64,000 nucleotides of DNA from Siphonodentalium dalli (GCA_032622095.1 CP136063.1:142073450-142137449), one strand, 5' to 3'; positions 1 through 11,834 are shown, counted from the first letter of the stretch. A program made the numbers and translations. Notes: generated by a model not told the origin, from the sequence alone.

Positions 1-1594
1 GCGCGGGCTACAGATCGTACTGTTCGCCTGATCATCATGAAATTTGTCATGGATGTTAATATTGACATGTAGATGGGAACGAGTCATTTTGGGGTCGTTC
101 GGCCAATAAACATTGCTGCCAGCCGCCATCTTGGATTTTACTCTTTGCATGACTAAATCCTTTGGCGCTGGCTACAGGTCGTAGCTTTGATCGGAACATC
201 ATGAAATTTGTCATGGATGTTAACAATGACAAGTAGATGGGAACGAGTGATTTTGGGGTCGTTCGGCCAAAAAACATGGCTGCCAGCAGCCATCTTGGAT
301 TTTACTATTTGCATGACTAAATCCTTTGGCGCGGGCTACAGGTTGTACCTTTGGTCTGATCTTTATGAGATTTGTCATAAATGTTGACATTGACATGTAG
401 ATGGGAACGAGTCATTTTGGGGTCATGCGGCCAAAAAACATGGCCGCTGGCAGCCATCTTGGATTTCAAGATTCAATCCATTGGCGCGGGCTACAGGTCG
501 TACTGTTCGTCTGATCATCATGAAATTTGTCATTGATGTTAATTATGACATGTAGATGGGAACGAGTGATTTTGGGGTCGTTCGGCCAAAAAACATGGCT
601 GCCAGCAGCCATCTTGGATTTTACTCTTTGCATGACTAAATCCTTTGGTGCGGGCTACAGGTCGTTGTGTTGGTCGGAAGTTTATGAAATTTGTCATGGA
701 TGTTAACACTGACATGTAGATGGGAACGAGTGATTTTGGGGTCATTCGGTCAAAAAATATGGCCGCCAGCAGCCATCTTGGATTTTACTCTTTGCATGAC
801 TAAATCCTTTGGTGCGGGCTACAGGTCGTAGCTTTGGTCAGATGGTCATGAAATTTGTCATGAATTATAACAATGACATGTAGATGGGAACGAGTCGTTT
901 TGGGGTCATTCGGTCAAAAAACATGGCCACCAGAATTTTACTCTTTGCATGACTAAATCCTTTGGCGTGGGCTACAGGTCATACCTTTGGTCTGATCTTT
1001 ATTAAATTTGTCATGGATGTTAACACTGACATGTAGATGGGAACGAGTGATTCGTTCGGCCAAAAAACATGGCCGCCAGCAGCCATCTTGGATTTTACTC
1101 TTTGCATGACTAAATCCTTTGGCACGGGCTACAGGTTGTACCTTTGGTCTAATCTTTATGAAATTTGTCATGAATGTTGACATTGACATGTAGATGGGAA
1201 CGAATCATTGTGGGGTCATTCGGCCAAAAAACATGGCTGCCAGCGGCCATCTTGGATTTCAAAATTCAATCCATTGGCGCTGTATACAGGTCGTACTGTT
1301 CGTCTGATCATCATGAAATTTGTAGGTCGTAGCTTTGGTCAGATCTTCATAAAATTTGTCATGGATGTTAACAATTATACGTAGATGGGAACGAGTCCTT
1401 TTGGGGTCAATTGGCCAAAAAAAATGGCCACCAGCAGCCATCTTGTATTTTACTCTTTGCATCACTAAATCCTTTGGTGCAGGTTAGACATTTCAATTAG
1501 CACCTTTCCTATTCCTCCATTTACTGTCAACCATTAAATTATTCCCCTACCTAAGTTGAGCTACAGTGTCATTGACACTTTCATTTTATATGCA
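1..1594 (+). mobile_element. ~160-bp minisatellite element, copy 1 (5' end outside window)
   Basis: About nine degenerate head-to-tail units of 155-170 bp, each containing the phrases CATGTAGATGGGAACGAG and GGCCGCCAGCAGCCATCTTG. After the last unit a non-repeated tail ends in AAGTTGAGCTACAGTGTC and a small palindrome (AGTGTCATTGACACT, about 1570-1585). The same tail follows the arrays at 50.3-51.87 kb and, inverted, at 58.63-60.44 kb, so this is a dispersed element with a satellite core and not a local satellite. Short open frames through it are by-products of the repeats. The left end lies outside the window. Non-autonomous Helitron-like or TIR elements with minisatellite cores are known in bivalves; the class of this one is not decided by what I see. 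Confidence 0.75.
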
Positions 1595-1786
1595 CCAGGT
1601 CTCTTTGATCGCTGTTATCGTAAAGATTATATCAAATGCGGTCTTGTTTTCTGCTCGATTCGTTATGCCAATATATAACCCTTACAAATTAGCCAAAAGA
1701 CCGACACCATAATCTAATATGGCGGTCAAGATGGCCGCCGAAATGTGAAAATATGCTATTTTTCTGACATTTGACCACTTTTTAGC

Positions 1787-2345
1787 TCACCTGAGACGAA
1801 GTCTCCGGTGGAGCTATAGTCATCACTCCTCGTCCGTCGTCCGTCCGTCCGTCTGGCCGTCCGTCCGTCAACAATCATCTTCTCGTCCCGAACCGTAAGA
1901 CTTGACGTGTTCATATTTGGTGTGGATGTTCCCTAGGTGAATCACATTCAGATTTGTTCAAATGAGGCCACTGGGTGCAATAGTTGTGAAAGCAGGGCCA
2001 TAACTCTATTCCTCCATAGTAATACTTAGAACGACTTCTTTTACTGAACTATAAGGCCGTATGGATTCATATTTGGTGTGGATGTTCCCTAGTTGACTCA
2101 CATTCAGATTTGTTAAAATGAGGTCACCAGGTTGATTAGTTGAGAAACCAGGGCCATAACTCTTCCTCCATAGTAATTCTTAGAATGACTTCTTCTTTTG
2201 AACCATTTGACCGATTTAGCTTACATTTGGTATGGAGAGTCCTTGTGTGACTGGGGTTCAGATTTGTTCAAATGGGGTCACTGGGTCAAATAGGGGCAGA
2301 GCCAGGGCCCAGGGACATAACTCTTAAAAAAAAGTTAATTCAAAT
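1787..2345 (+). repeat. dispersed repeat beginning AGCTCACCTGAGACGAAG
   Basis: Starts with a small hairpin-prone block (AGCTCACCTGAG ... GGTGGAGCTAT), then a GTCCGTCC-rich stretch, then about three degenerate ~160-bp units with the phrases 'CATATTTGGTGTGGATGTTC' and 'CAGGGCCATAACTC'. The layout (hairpin head, CCGTC stretch, then tandem core) matches the minisatellite element heads at 50303 and 60441, which suggests related architecture. No coding capacity seen. Confidence 0.55.
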
Positions 2346-2698
2346 CCTTGTTTTAAACCCTTGCCCCTCCACCCCACCTCCCCCACCACTGCATGTCCCT
2401 GCCACCCCACACCAGAGATCCATGCAAGGTTCACCCCATTAAAAGCCTTACACTTTAGTTATATGACATGCCAGGAACTGACCAGCCTTAATTCTCACAG
2501 TGCTCACAGCTGTGTGTCCAGTCATTATAAAGTAATTAACTTTTATCTCAATATCATCCACATTTATCAGGCTGAGAGAGAAAGATGTGTGTGAATGAAA
2601 TTTAATCCTATGTGTTTACAGCAATCTCAAATACAACTCTAACTGTTTGACAGTGTACACATTTTATAATAGTATTAGTATTAACCATTTCATTACTA
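2346..2698. other. no recognisable feature
   Basis: About 350 bases with a C-rich start (2363-2420) and otherwise AT-rich sequence. A short open frame here has no recognisable motif. It ends at the TA that flanks the next element. Confidence 0.4.
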
Positions 2699-5261
2699 GT
2701 CCAGGCACATAAGGTTTCACTAGTGTAAAAAATCGGGGAAAACTGATTTTTTCAGGGATCAATAAGAACATGTTTATGAACAACGTGGCAAAAGTCCCCT
2801 AAAATCCGAGTTGAGCTTTTTGAGATATCTTGATTTTTCGGAATGGTTCAAATTCTGAAGCATCTCCATCAGGCCATATGGGAATGCAGTCATGTGTAGA
2901 TCAATTAATTCCAAATTCATAATACATTGACATACATACAAACAATGCTTAGCCGTGAACCATATAAGTTGAATTGAAGTCCCAAAATGGCCGCCAAAAT
3001 GGCCAAAATAGAATGAAATTTACATTTTATGCATAATTGAATAGCTAGTCCCATAAGAGTGACAACACGCTCGAAATATGTGAGGAAGAATGATTGCAGA
3101 GAATAAGAGAAACATTTTATCGGGTATGTGCGAATTATCTCTAATATATATCGCGAGAGATATAGTGAAAAGCAAGGTCTCATAAAATGGTTAAATCTGG
3201 ACTTTTTGACCGCAAAGAAACGGGAGAATAAGGCAAATTTTTCTGCACTATTTATCTTGAATCGTGTGATATATATGTACACTACACTGTAAAATGAAAT
3301 TTAATAGCGAAGAATTGATTCTGTGACCTTTCATAGAAGCCGAAATATATGTGCTCATAGCAGTATCACTAATGTGACCGGTCATCGTTTCTTTTGATAT
3401 ATACACCATCAAACCTTTCGAAATACACTGCTATAGAGCAGTATGAGAGATATTCATAGAGTAATGGGTGAATTGTGTAGATTATATTCTCCGTGTCTTA
3501 AAATATTAGTAATTTTTGCCTAAGAATAAGTAATAAATCACGAATATTTCGCTGTTATCACAAGAATGCATGGTGGTATACTATGAAAGCAATTTATCAA
3601 AACACAAAGGAGTACCATATACTTTCTTTAAAAAAATCTAAACTTGACCAAAATTGCCCACATACTCTGTGACAGAGACTGTCTTTATACCTGGAAATAA
3701 TATTTGGTTATATTCACCAAGGTCACATATACGCGAAGGGTACTATGTTTTCTGCAACCGCATTACCGTGTGTATCCCTTCTCCCTAATGTTACACATAT
3801 CTGCTGAACTAACAACCATAACTAGCAACATTGAGTCAATGTTCAACGCTGAAATAACAGCTTTAAATGATGATCACCTGATATTTTGCACAAGTTCATG
3901 GGTGGTTTTGGCAAGATATTTTCAAACAACAAAATACGGAAAACTAATATTGTACATTGCGTAATAGCATATTCCAGTTGCAAGTTGCCGACTGAAGTAA
4001 GTTGAACAAATTGTTTACTAAGAGACCGGTTTGGAAGCAGCACGAAAATTAGTCGTATATCAAATGTACGATGTGCTGTCTATTTGATCTGTGTGATGCA
4101 GTGCTAATCTTTTGAAGAGGTGGCGGTTTCTTTGCAATATAATAAGAATTGCAACATACGTGTGTGGTTTATTATCATGTACAGTGATGAACAATCCGGA
4201 AATGTAACTACTATTTATACCGCAAGGATATGCACTTAAGTTTCTGCGTTCCATTCAATAATTTATCATCACGCCGAACGAAACTACCATACATTGTGTG
4301 GCGAAACATTACTTCGGATGTTGCATGCCCGAAATTATTATTTTTGGCCCCGACTGTAAACAGAAAACCCGAAATTTTAAAGACGTAATTCATTGGGTTT
4401 GACCTGCGTTGCAATGGCCGATAAATCCTCCACATGGGCCTGTTTTAATGAACTGTGTACCTTTAAAGATATTTAACAACAGACTTGTATATTGTTAATA
4501 CGTATTTTACCTACTAGGTGGTTATATAATAAGTTGCCATCATTTCGGCTTAGCTTGGTGGTTGCGGCCATTTTGACAGCCATTTCATGACCGCGTTTGT
4601 AGTATTCTGATCGTGTCACTATATTCGCTCTCGTACTCATATTTCACATATACTGGTATAACTTAGTAATGCATATGACTAGCTTAGACAAAATAGAATA
4701 TCAAAATACGACCAGATCGTTGACAACCAGATTCGGGGGTAGGGTTATGTTTTTACAAGTTTTGACAACTTATGATGTGCGTACTCGCTAGTTCTGCCTA
4801 TTATAGCGACGGGGTGGTGTCTGTGCAGTTTTTAAAATAGATAGCTTGCGCCTGTTTTGAGAAGCCTGCGAAATCCGACATCGAATACATCAGTTTGTCT
4901 TCAAAATCGTCAGTATTTTGGCTCAGTGTTTTATTTCATATCTATATATGCGAAATTCATTCGATGTTTCCTTTTGAATGGGTGTCGTTGGTTCGAGAAT
5001 TGTATATCGAACAATATTGAGTGCTTTTTGTATACGTTTCGGCTGAAAAATTGTTACAACATCCAATTATTTCCATCATTGTGAAAAATATTGTTTTGTT
5101 TAATTATATGGAAAAAATGATGAAACTCAGAAAGCTCAAATCGGATTTTAGGGGACTTTTCGTGACGCGTCCGCGATGTTATGGCCAAAATAATATAAAA
5201 AAATCAGCTTTCCCCGATTTATTTCCTTACTTTTCCACTTCCATGTCTAATGTGCCTGGAC
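2699..5261. mobile_element. 2.56-kb TIR element with TA target duplication, non-autonomous
   Basis: The ends are inverted copies: GTCCAGGCACAT at the left, ATGTGCCTGGAC at the right. Homology continues with gaps over ~150 bp of subterminal sequence (shared phrases ATCGGGGAAA, CTGATTTTTT, AAGTCCCCTAAAATCCGA). TA flanks both sides (2697-2698 and 5262-5263), as expected for Tc1/mariner-type or other TA-targeting transposons. No transposase motif is visible inside; the 121-residue minus-strand frame at 2917-3282 is hydrophobic, unrecognised and probably not a gene. TIR divergence suggests an old copy. Confidence 0.55.
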
Positions 5262-5301
5262 TATACCAGAGCTATGCTGATACAGCAATAAAGACCCTGC
5301 A

Positions 5302-5850
5302 CCAGTGTATTCTCCTATATATAAGAGAATACACTGGGGTTCAAGATCAAGGAAATATTGTTAGGCCAATATAGTCAGACATCCAAATAAATCACACATG
5401 TCCTATTCTCGCAGGGATGTCCCCACATATGTTTGGGGAGGGGGCAAATTTCTCAGATTTGTTCATTGAGATGTAATTGTTTTTCCAAAACCAATTACAT
5501 ATACTAAAATAAAATGAATATAAAATAATAGACCATTGATCAAGAGAAATGAGCTCCTAGTTTTAATATTTGTCCAATATTTATTATTTTATAACAAAGT
5601 ACTAGTATCATGCCAGTGCATTGTCTTATATATGTGAGTGTCCCATAGGTAGCCTCACCTAAGAGAATGCACTGGCTTTCAAGGTTAAGGAAATATTGTT
5701 AGGCAAATGTAGACAAGCATCCAATAGATGTCCTATTCTTGCAGGGATGTCCCCTTGGGTTGAGGGGGTGGAATTAGCAGATTTGTTCAATGAGATGTAA
5801 TTTGTTTTCTCAAAATTAATTATATAGACTAAAATGAATATAAAATAGTA
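5302..5850 (+). repeat. two direct copies of a ~240-bp repeat with hairpin heads
   Basis: Copy one begins at 5302 with the inverted pair CCAGTGTATTCTC / GAGAATACACTGG (5302-5337). Copy two begins near 5611 with a diverged form of the same hairpin, its loop enlarged to ~35 bp. Both continue through AAGGAAATATTGTTAGGC and CGCAGGGATGTCCCC-like phrases. No coding content. Confidence 0.5.
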
Positions 5851-5972
5851 AACTACTTAATTTTTTAACACCCAGATTACATTATATAAAATATATGGCA
5901 TATTATATACCATTTGAAAGAGCAAGCTCCAAAACATTGTATTATCAACTTATCCAGTATAATAAACTGTGG

Positions 5973-6691
5973 ACATGTTGTTGTCCCCCGACGTTTCCGT
6001 CGGAGGACTATAGAAATGACCCTCGTCCGTCCGTCCGTGTGTCCGTCCGTCCGTCCGTGTGTCCGTCCGTCCGTGTGTCCGTGCGTCCGAGATCGGGTAC
6101 CTTCATGGTGTAATCAACTCCTCCTACAGTTTTAAACGTAGAGATTTTAAACTCTGGGATATTGTTCCTAACATGTTGGTGATTTGCAACATCTATATAG
6201 CTAATAAAAAATATCATTTTTTCCATATTTTTGGGGGGTTTTCGACTTAGAAAATTTGGAACATTTTTGCCTTTTGGATGAGATTGGGTACCTTCATGGT
6301 GTAATCAACTCCTCCTACAGTTTTAAATGTAGAGATTTGAAACTCTGGGATATTGTTCCTAACATGTTGGTGATTTGCAACATCTATATAGCTAATAAAA
6401 AATATCATTTTTTCCATATTTTTGGGGGGTTTTCGACTTAGAAAATTTGGAACATTTTTGCCTTTTGGATGAGATTGGGTACCTTCATGGTGTAATCAAC
6501 TCCTCCTACAGTTTTAAATGTAGAGATTTGAAACTTTGGGGTATTGTTCCTAACATGTTGGTGATTTGCAACATCTATATAGCTAATATTTTTTTTATGG
6601 AGTTATTAACCCTTTTCGACTTAGAAAATTTCAACATTTTTTTTAAATTTCTTTAACAAAGCGGCATCGACTTGCCATGTTGTCGGGGGAC
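5973..6691 (+). mobile_element. element with GTCCCCCGAC inverted ends and three 191-bp direct repeats
   Basis: The left side carries GTTGTCCCCCGACG and the right side CATGTTGTCGGGGGAC. A 7-bp direct repeat ACTGTGG flanks it (5966-5972 and 6692-6698), a candidate TSD. After a GTCCGTCC-rich stretch come three near-identical 191-bp units starting GGTACCTTCATGGTG at about 6098, 6289 and 6480, the last diverging at its end. The frames of 61-69 residues across the units repeat the same peptide and are not separate genes. The left TIR has about 10 extra bases relative to the right, so the exact left boundary is uncertain. Confidence 0.5.
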
Positions 6692-6899
6692 ACTGTGGTC
6701 TGCTGACCTTTTATTTTTATTGAGTTGCCAAAGAGTTTTGTCATCTAGATTGCAGTAAAAAGCTAAATTATTTTCAATGCAGGGGGAATAACTCTATATA
6801 TTAAAGATATATTAAAATTGCAAGTGAAGTCTGACATTTTTATAAACATTTTATGGAGATCTGCTGGAGGTCATTAATTCCCAATTACAACATCAATCT

Positions 6900-7400
6900 A
6901 ACATATGTATTGTTCAAATCTTTCAGCAGGACATTTAACTCTCCCACACCCACCACTTCACGAGAACATATTTGGCAAACTTGAAAAGTGTTCTTTGAAA
7001 GAACCACCAGCTCTATTTAGTTCACATTTAATATTGAGGCTCCTTTGGTGATGTGTGATTCAGATTTGTTTAATCAGGGTCACCAGGTCAAGTTGGTGCA
7101 AGACCAGCTACATTACTCTTTCTCTCCATAGTAATTCATCATACGTCTTCTATTCAAGAATGAAATGGCCTATTTTGCTTATATTTAATAGGAAATTACC
7201 TTGGGTGACAGATTTGTGAAAATGGCATCACAAAGTCGAATAAGGGCATTGCCAGAGACATAACTATTTCACAAGATAGTAATTCTTAAAATATGTATGG
7301 CAGAGCCAAGAACTAGTTGGCTTATTTAGCATGGAATGTTCTTGTTTGACTGCGATACAGATATTTTTAATGGGGTAACCTGGAAAAATAGGACAGTTTC
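6900..7400 (+). repeat. degenerate ~160-bp repeat units like those at 1.9-2.3 kb
   Basis: Decayed versions of the unit seen at 1900-2345: 'CAGATTTGTTTAATCAGGGTC', 'CTCTCCATAGTAATTC' and similar phrases recur about every 160 bp. No coding capacity. Confidence 0.35.
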
Positions 7401-8172
7401 CTTCTTAATATGCTTCCTTCACAAGGACCATCAGGTCTATTTTATAAAAAGGCGCTTGTGAGATTGGAAATTTCCAACAATTGGGAAAGTTTGAGATGTC
7501 AATTGTGTAATTCCAACCTAAGACTTGGGAGTCTTGAGCCCAGTCGGGAGGGGACTTGTTGGGGGGGGGGGGGTGATAGTAGTGTACAGTTGGTAATTTG
7601 GCCACATATCCTGTTTAGATCTACTTCTTTTAAAGTGATTATGAAAAGTTCTAACTATTGTGGTCTCCAGAGTCCCAGTCTTATCAGTCTTTGCAGTCTG
7701 ATGAGCGACCTCAGTCATTGACTGTCTTGTTTATAATAACTAATAGATTGTCATGATATTTCTATCATTTGGGGAATGATATATACATGGCAGCTTATAC
7801 CTACATATTCCATATACAATTTGCTTAATTATGGTGTGATTCATATTCTTGATTACACGAAGGTGGTGAATTAGTCTGCACTTTAACACATATTTGTGTG
7901 TATTTTACGATTAGCCGACGAACGTGCGATAACATTGTCGGCTCTTCGTAAGTTATACATATTCAATACGTTGTGTGAATTTAGAGTTGTCCTTCCTGCA
8001 TCGGGTCAGACACATCAAAGAGACCATTTAACCCCTCAATTCCGAGGACGGTGGAAGGGTGAAGGAGTGCTCGGATGTTCTCAGAAGCGGTGCGATGACA
8101 CTTCCTGTGGCTTTTTACCCTTAGATAGCAAGTTTGGGCTCAATCGGTCGAGCCGTTTTCGAGTCTATAAAG
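7401..8172. other. no recognisable gene
   Basis: Contains a G(12) run near 7560 and short open frames without motifs. The last ~280 bases contain 'CAATCGGTCGAGCCGTTTTC' just before the AC/TA microsatellite. This resembles 'GATCGGTCGAGAATCG' before the CAGA-rich tract of the Helitron-like copies at 10.2 and 10.8 kb, so it may be a remnant of a related element. Confidence 0.35.
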
Positions 8173-8173
8173 G

Positions 8174-8229
<56 letters not shown>
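8173..8229. repeat. (AC)n(TA)n microsatellite
   Basis: Uninterrupted AC dinucleotides followed by about 22 TA dinucleotides. Confidence 0.95.
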
Positions 8230-8232
<3 letters not shown>

Positions 8233-8408
8233 GAAAGTGTGGAGAGCGCTGGCACAGGTCGGTTATCCGATTTCTTATGTAATTATTTCTATGGAACTAG
8301 CTAAATTTTGTTAGGTTGTGTCGGAAATTGACATAAAATATTGTGTTGAGCACAAACAAAGGATAATGATGTTGATATTGCTAAAAAGCTAATTGAACTG
8401 CGTGTTAA

Positions 8409-9657
8409 TCAAGGTCTGAGTCTAGATCGAACGAGCATATCTCTCAAACTGGGATTTTTCTTGTAGGCAATAATAACCCGTTTGTCGAGAGGCTCGGTCA
8501 ATTTAGTGTTTAATAATGCAAAGTTTTTTCTGAAAATGTTTGCGATTTCAACATTTCTACGATTGTAGATCAGAGGAAAGCACAAGAAATTTCGAGAAAC
8601 ACCTTTGTAGTCAATGTTAAGTCCGAACGGAAGATATGTTTTAAGTACGCCCATCCAATGATTTTCGCGTTCTATGCGTATTGAATCGGTTTGGTCTTCG
8701 TAGGCTAGAATTGGTGTCTGTTCTATTGTCTGAAAGCTGAAATGGGATTTAATGTCATGATTAGATGAGTTGAAATGATCGGAAATTTGCATGTCGAGTT
8801 TTTTGCGAACACTGGAAAGATGATTAGACATTCTAACTTTGAGAGAGGTTTTTGTTTGTCCAACATATTGTATACGGCATCTTTTGCATGTGATTAAGTA
8901 AATTACATTTTTAGAATCACAATTAAGTTCGCTATGCATTTGATACGATATGCGTGTTTGTTCGCTGGTGAAAGTGTTACTAGTATTGATATATCCTATT
9001 GTATTGATGTAACATCGTTTTTTGTGACAAAATGAGGCTGATCCATTACCCAACACCGGCCGGTTGTGCCGTATCCTTGTTGGCTCAGTCGATGTTGGGT
9101 CATGGCGTAACGATTCCAATTCTCTGAGAGTTTCGGACTTTACTTGGCGCAGTAATCTACTAGAGTAGCCGCGCGGTCGTAAAGCCTGGAACAGCACTGA
9201 ACAAGCTTGATTTAGGTCGCTTCTGTTCGTGCAGTTCCTGTGGTATCGAATGATTTGAGATTTAATCAATCCATTGAAAAGTTTTGGCGGATGGAAAGAT
9301 TTACGATGAAGAAGCTGGTGAGAGTCCGTTGGTTTCGTAAAAAGTTTTGTATCTAAAATGTTGCATGATGTAAATTGTGGGCCCTTAAATATTGTTAAAT
9401 CAAGGAAATCAATGCTGGTTTGCGATATTGATTCTTTGAGTTTGATTGATTCATCATGACTGTTCAAGATGTTCAAGAACACCCTAAACTCATCCAGACC
9501 ATGAGTCCAAATGATAAATATGTCGTCCAAGAATCTATAATAGGCTAATGGTTGTTTGTCAGATTTGGCTAGGGCGCCTTTCTCCCACTCTGCAACAAAA
9601 ATTGAGGCAAAATTAGGACTAAACTTCTTGCCCATACTGTAGCCGGAGACCTGTAAG
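8409..9657 (-). pseudogene. Penelope-like element, 5'-truncated reverse transcriptase plus GIY-YIG endonuclease
   Basis: One uninterrupted minus-strand frame of about 415 residues. It starts inside the reverse transcriptase at the motif-B-like SGYSMGKKFSPNFASIF, followed by the catalytic YYRFLDDIFIIW and the KPTDSHQLLH thumb-region motif. After a CHKKRC cysteine/histidine cluster comes the endonuclease signature NVIYLITCKRCRIQYVGQT (GIY-YIG type). The fingers and motif A are missing. The open frame runs on to 9686 only through the TA-rich head of a Helitron-like fragment, so this copy was cut there. Odd: the 'AYKKNPSLRDMLVRSRL' block, which in ordinary PLEs (and in the copy at 23.8 kb) lies between reverse transcriptase and endonuclease, here ends the protein after the endonuclease. 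PLEs are retrotransposons that use the endonuclease to prime at telomeres or DNA breaks. The open frame suggests a fairly young copy. Confidence 0.85.
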
Positions 9658-9659
9658 TA

Positions 9660-9699
9660 ATATATATATATATACGTATGTCTCAAAATATATAGTAGA
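9660..9699 (-). mobile_element. 5' terminal fragment of a Helitron-like copy
   Basis: On the minus strand the sequence directly after the CTAG end of the neighbouring copy reads TCTACTATATATTTTGAGAC, matching the 5' start of the two full copies next to it. It then runs into a TA tract and the PLE fragment. It is the broken third member of this tandem group. Confidence 0.5.
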
Positions 9700-10323
9700 C
9701 TAGCCGATGAGCCCGACGTTGTCCGGGCTATTCAAAAACCAAATTTCAAGTCGATAGCTCCACCCGTTTCCGAGATCTGGTCTGCGCATGCGCGAAGCTG
9801 GCGTCGCACGTGCTCGGCGACCCGATAAAATTCGTATCCGGGGCAAGATACATTCACATACCAAATTTCAAGTCGATAGCTCCACCCGTTTCCGAGATCT
9901 CGTCTGCGCATGCGCGAAGCTGGCGTCGCACGGGCTCGGCGACCCGATAAAATTCGTATCCGGGGCAAGATACATTCACATAGCAAATTTCAAGTCGATA
10001 GCTCCACCCGTTTCCGAGATCTCGTCTGCGCATGCGTGAAGCTGGCGTCGCACGGGCTCGGCGACCCGATAAAATTCGTATCCGGGGCAAGGTACATTCA
10101 CATAGCAAATTTCAAGTCGATAGCTCCACCCGTTTCCGAGATCTCGTCTGCGCATGCGCGAAGCGGGCGTCGCACGGGCTCGCCAATACGACAACGTCGA
10201 CCGCCTGGTCAAACTTCACACACGCACCAAGTTTCGTCCCGATCGGTCGAGAATCGTAGATTTGTATAAATGACAGACAAACAGACAGACAAACAGACAG
10301 AGGTCTTCAAAATATATATGAGA
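9700..10323 (-). mobile_element. Helitron-like non-autonomous element, tandem copy A
   Basis: Read on the minus strand it starts TCTCATATATATTTTGAAG, passes a CTGT-rich tract and about four ~122-bp units (phrases CGAGATCTCGGAAACGGG... in one strand, GCGCATGCGCGAAGC in the other), and ends with a hairpin (AGCCCGGAC aac GTCGGGCT), a 6-nt gap, CTAG and a following T. A 5' TC, a 3' hairpin then CTRR, and no TSD are the marks of Helitrons (rolling-circle transposons). No RepHel protein is present. Open frames across it merely repeat with the units. Confidence 0.65.
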
Positions 10324-10851
10324 CTAGCCGATGAGCCCGACGTTGTCCGGGCTATTCAAAAACCAAATTTCAAGACGATAGCTATTCAAAAACCTAATTT
10401 CAAGTCGATAGCTCCACCCGTTTCCGAGATCTGGTCTGCGCATGCGCGAAACTGGCGTCGCACGGGCTCGGCGACCCGATAAATTTCGTATCCGGGGCAA
10501 GATACATTCACATAGCAAATTTCAAGTCGATAGCTCCACCCGTTTCCGAGATCTCGTCTGCGCATGCGCGAAGCTGGCGTCGCACGGGCTCGGCGACCCG
10601 ATAAAATTCGCATCCGGGGAAAGATACATTCACATAGCAAATTTCAAGTCGATAGCTCCACCCGTTTCCGAGATCTCGTCTGCGCATGCGCTGCACGGGC
10701 GCCGCACGGGCTCGCCAATACGACAACGTTCACCGCCTGGTCAAACTACACAGACGTACCAAGTTTCGTCCCGATCGGTCGAGAATCGTAGATTTGTATC
10801 AATGACAGACAAACAAACAAACAAACAGAGGTCTTCAAAATATATATGAGA
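10324..10851 (-). mobile_element. Helitron-like non-autonomous element, tandem copy B
   Basis: Same structure as its neighbour at 9700 but with fewer ~122-bp units and an extra partial duplication near 10385. Its CTAG end (10324-10327) abuts the TC start of copy A with nothing between, so the two are joined head to tail. The base before the 5' TC (complement of 10852) is A, matching insertion between A and T. Confidence 0.65.
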
Positions 10852-10860
10852 TATATATAG

Positions 10861-11347
10861 ATTGCATGCGAAGACTTGCACAGTCATTAGACAATTATCA
10901 TCTCGTAAACTTTCCAATTTCCAGATGCCCTAAGTCGTGTGGCAATAAAGAGTGTATCGTTTTAATTTATCGTAACGCGGTAAAACAAAAATAATTTGGT
11001 TTATTGCTGTCGGATTTAATAAATTATAATCAAGCCATTCATTAGCAATATGGTATGATATATATATATATTAGGGCAATAGGGTGTATATATATATATA
11101 TATCGGAATATTGCTCCCCCCCCCCCCAAATATTGCTGACTGCCACTGATGAAAATTCGCTGCGTCTGTGCATGGTTAGTGGCCTATAAAATTAGCACTC
11201 TAGCGACGCGGTCTATTGAATATCCCGGCCATAAAACGTCCACGACGACAATGTTATTTTAAAAATCTTCAATTCAATTCACAACTCTAATATATACATT
11301 ATTATATATAAACCTTAGCCCAGCCCAAATTACACCATATACAAGCC
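10861..11347. other. no gene; TA microsatellites and a C run
   Basis: AT-rich spacer with TA tracts near 11058-11070 and 11087-11103 and a C(11) run near 11117. No motif recognised. Confidence 0.4.
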
Positions 11348-11351
11348 TTAA

Positions 11352-11830
11352 AGGTACTCAATCCGATAAAACTCCTCTCAATTACTATTTCAATGGCTTC
11401 GGGGGTCAAATATATTTGATTCGAGTCGAGGAAGTCACCCATCAAAGCTCAGATTTGTTAGATATCGATTTTAGAAATCTATTATTTTTCATTATCGGGA
11501 ATTCTTTCTGGCCCAGAAGACAGTCAAAATTTCGTTGTTATTACCACTTGATTATAGAGTTATCCATCCTTGTCTGTTTGAATAGAGTTTTGGCGTAAAA
11601 TCTCGAGCAGGTTACCAAATTGACGGCAGTTATTAGTACTCATCTCGAGCAGTTAACAAATTTCAAAAATCAATATCTAATAACTCTGAGCTTTGTTTGA
11701 TGGGTTCCTCGACTCGAATCAAATATTTTTTACCCCCAAAGCCAAATAAATAGTAATATAGGACCCTCTGATCGGATTGTTGTTGTTGGAATCTGTTGAG
11801 ATGGGGACCCTCTTTACGGACTGAGTACCT
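11352..11830 (+). mobile_element. TTAA-type MITE, copy 1
   Basis: 479-bp element with inverted ends AGGTACTCAATCCG ... GGACTGAGTACCT and TTAA on both sides (11348-11351, 11831-11834). A second copy in inverted orientation lies at 15727-16200. TTAA duplications are typical of piggyBac and Kolobok transposons. The short frame inside (61 residues, repeated in copy 2) is a by-product of shared repeat sequence. Confidence 0.8.
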
Positions 11831-11834
11831 TTAA

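Noticed and set aside
2917-3282. 121-residue minus-strand frame as transposase of the TA-flanked element
   Set aside because: No DDE/D motif or helix-turn-helix pattern; hydrophobic low-complexity composition typical of AT-rich random frames.
9732-10849. Several overlapping 70-135 residue frames on both strands
   Set aside because: They repeat the same peptides every ~122 bp on both strands; they are by-products of the Helitron minisatellite core.
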